From: Clostridia bacterium | GTDB taxonomy: Bacteria; Bacillota; Clostridia; Oscillospirales; CAG-272 | DNA: 39,251 nt | Assembly: GCA_017536635.1 (NCBI GenBank) | Contig: JAFXHA010000036.1 | Span: 1 to 39,251 of the forward strand | Reading direction: 5' to 3' | Part shown: positions 39,171-39,251 of the stretch, piece after piece | How the letters are laid out: the number at the start of each line of letters is the position of its first letter | How positions within the stretch are numbered: the stretch's first letter is position 1 | The notes under the pieces: generated by a model | Databases searched by the model: none | What the model saw: the letters and a program-made list of their open reading frames with translations, nothing else | Told to the model about the DNA's origin: nothing | Made by a program: the position numbers and the translations under genes

Positions 39171-39251
39171 GTAGGGACCGTGCGTCCTAACGCTTGCTTT
39201 TGGCAAGCTTGCCAAGTTCGCTTTGCGAACGTTGTCGGCGGTCCGTTTCGA
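39171..39251 (+). repeat. Hairpin-rich element cut by the window end
   Basis: GTAGGGACCG begins an element that closes with CGGTCC near 39239-39244. Inside are the 16-bp palindrome TTGGCAAGCTTGCCAA (about 39200-39215) and the hairpin GTTCGC/GCGAAC (39216-39230). No ORF. It resembles short intergenic repeats of related genomes. Confidence 0.5.

Overview
The window reads as chromosomal DNA of a spore-forming, diaminopimelate-using Clostridia bacterium, probably a gut member of the Oscillospirales/Christensenellales type. The evidence is a T-box leader, sigma-A promoters with good TTGACA/TATAAT boxes, strong AGGAGG ribosome-binding sites, spore-related genes (ytfJ/gerW, a SleB-like cortex hydrolase), a Firmicutes-type scpA-scpB-DUF2953-ytfJ-dac-rluB cluster, several plant- or host-glycan glycosidases and abundant intergenic multi-hairpin repeats. 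This placement is inferred from family and synteny knowledge only. I see no rRNA, tRNA, CRISPR array, transposase or phage gene.

Layout. 1-521: 5' part of glyA on the minus strand. 739-4370: an mgsA-like gene, a threonine T-box riboswitch, a GH172-type glycosidase and thrS on one strand; the glycosidase lies between the T-box and its synthetase. 4371-4775: only repeats. 4776-6959: an FAD oxidoreductase and a divergent PocR/AraC-type regulator. 7059-11868: housekeeping and small accessory genes (class-3 lipase-like hydrolase, PAP2-like membrane protein, degV, mntP, ymdB, mrnC, cyclophilin). 11869-15416: a visibly AT-richer island holding a consensus promoter, an early intrinsic terminator, a 23-codon His-containing upstream ORF, a long inverted repeat, then a secreted RICIN-lectin/metzincin-like protease and a partner lipoprotein. 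15453-16451: mscL and a gene-free stretch rich in RNA structure. 16452-22522: SleB-like hydrolase, LRR/MucBP surface protein, an OPRT-like protein, a membrane-anchored degenerate cyclophilin, a SanA-like protein, and an SPFH protein with a ribbon-helix-helix partner. 22621-27534: an orphan LysR DNA-binding domain, a GH36 alpha-galactosidase and a GH106-like glycosidase, each glycosidase behind its own promoter with a perfect palindrome. 27781-38807: a long minus-strand housekeeping cluster, lon-engB-phosphatase-lysA-M50 protease-scpA-scpB-DUF2953-ytfJ-dac-rluB-GNAT-like. 38808-39251: lon promoter, a second copy of the 150-nt repeat, and another hairpin element cut by the window edge.

The most unusual signals are (i) the Thr T-box that now governs a glycosidase as well as thrS; (ii) the 11875-12170 leader, where the stop codon of a short ORF lies inside a perfect 12-nt inverted repeat whose other arm abuts the ribosome-binding site of a secreted metalloprotease; (iii) a 150-nt, four-hairpin dispersed repeat with an internally deleted derivative; and (iv) an MgsA-family protein with several catalytic positions changed. 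All coordinates were read by eye from the sequence; RNA folds are hand-paired, not computed.
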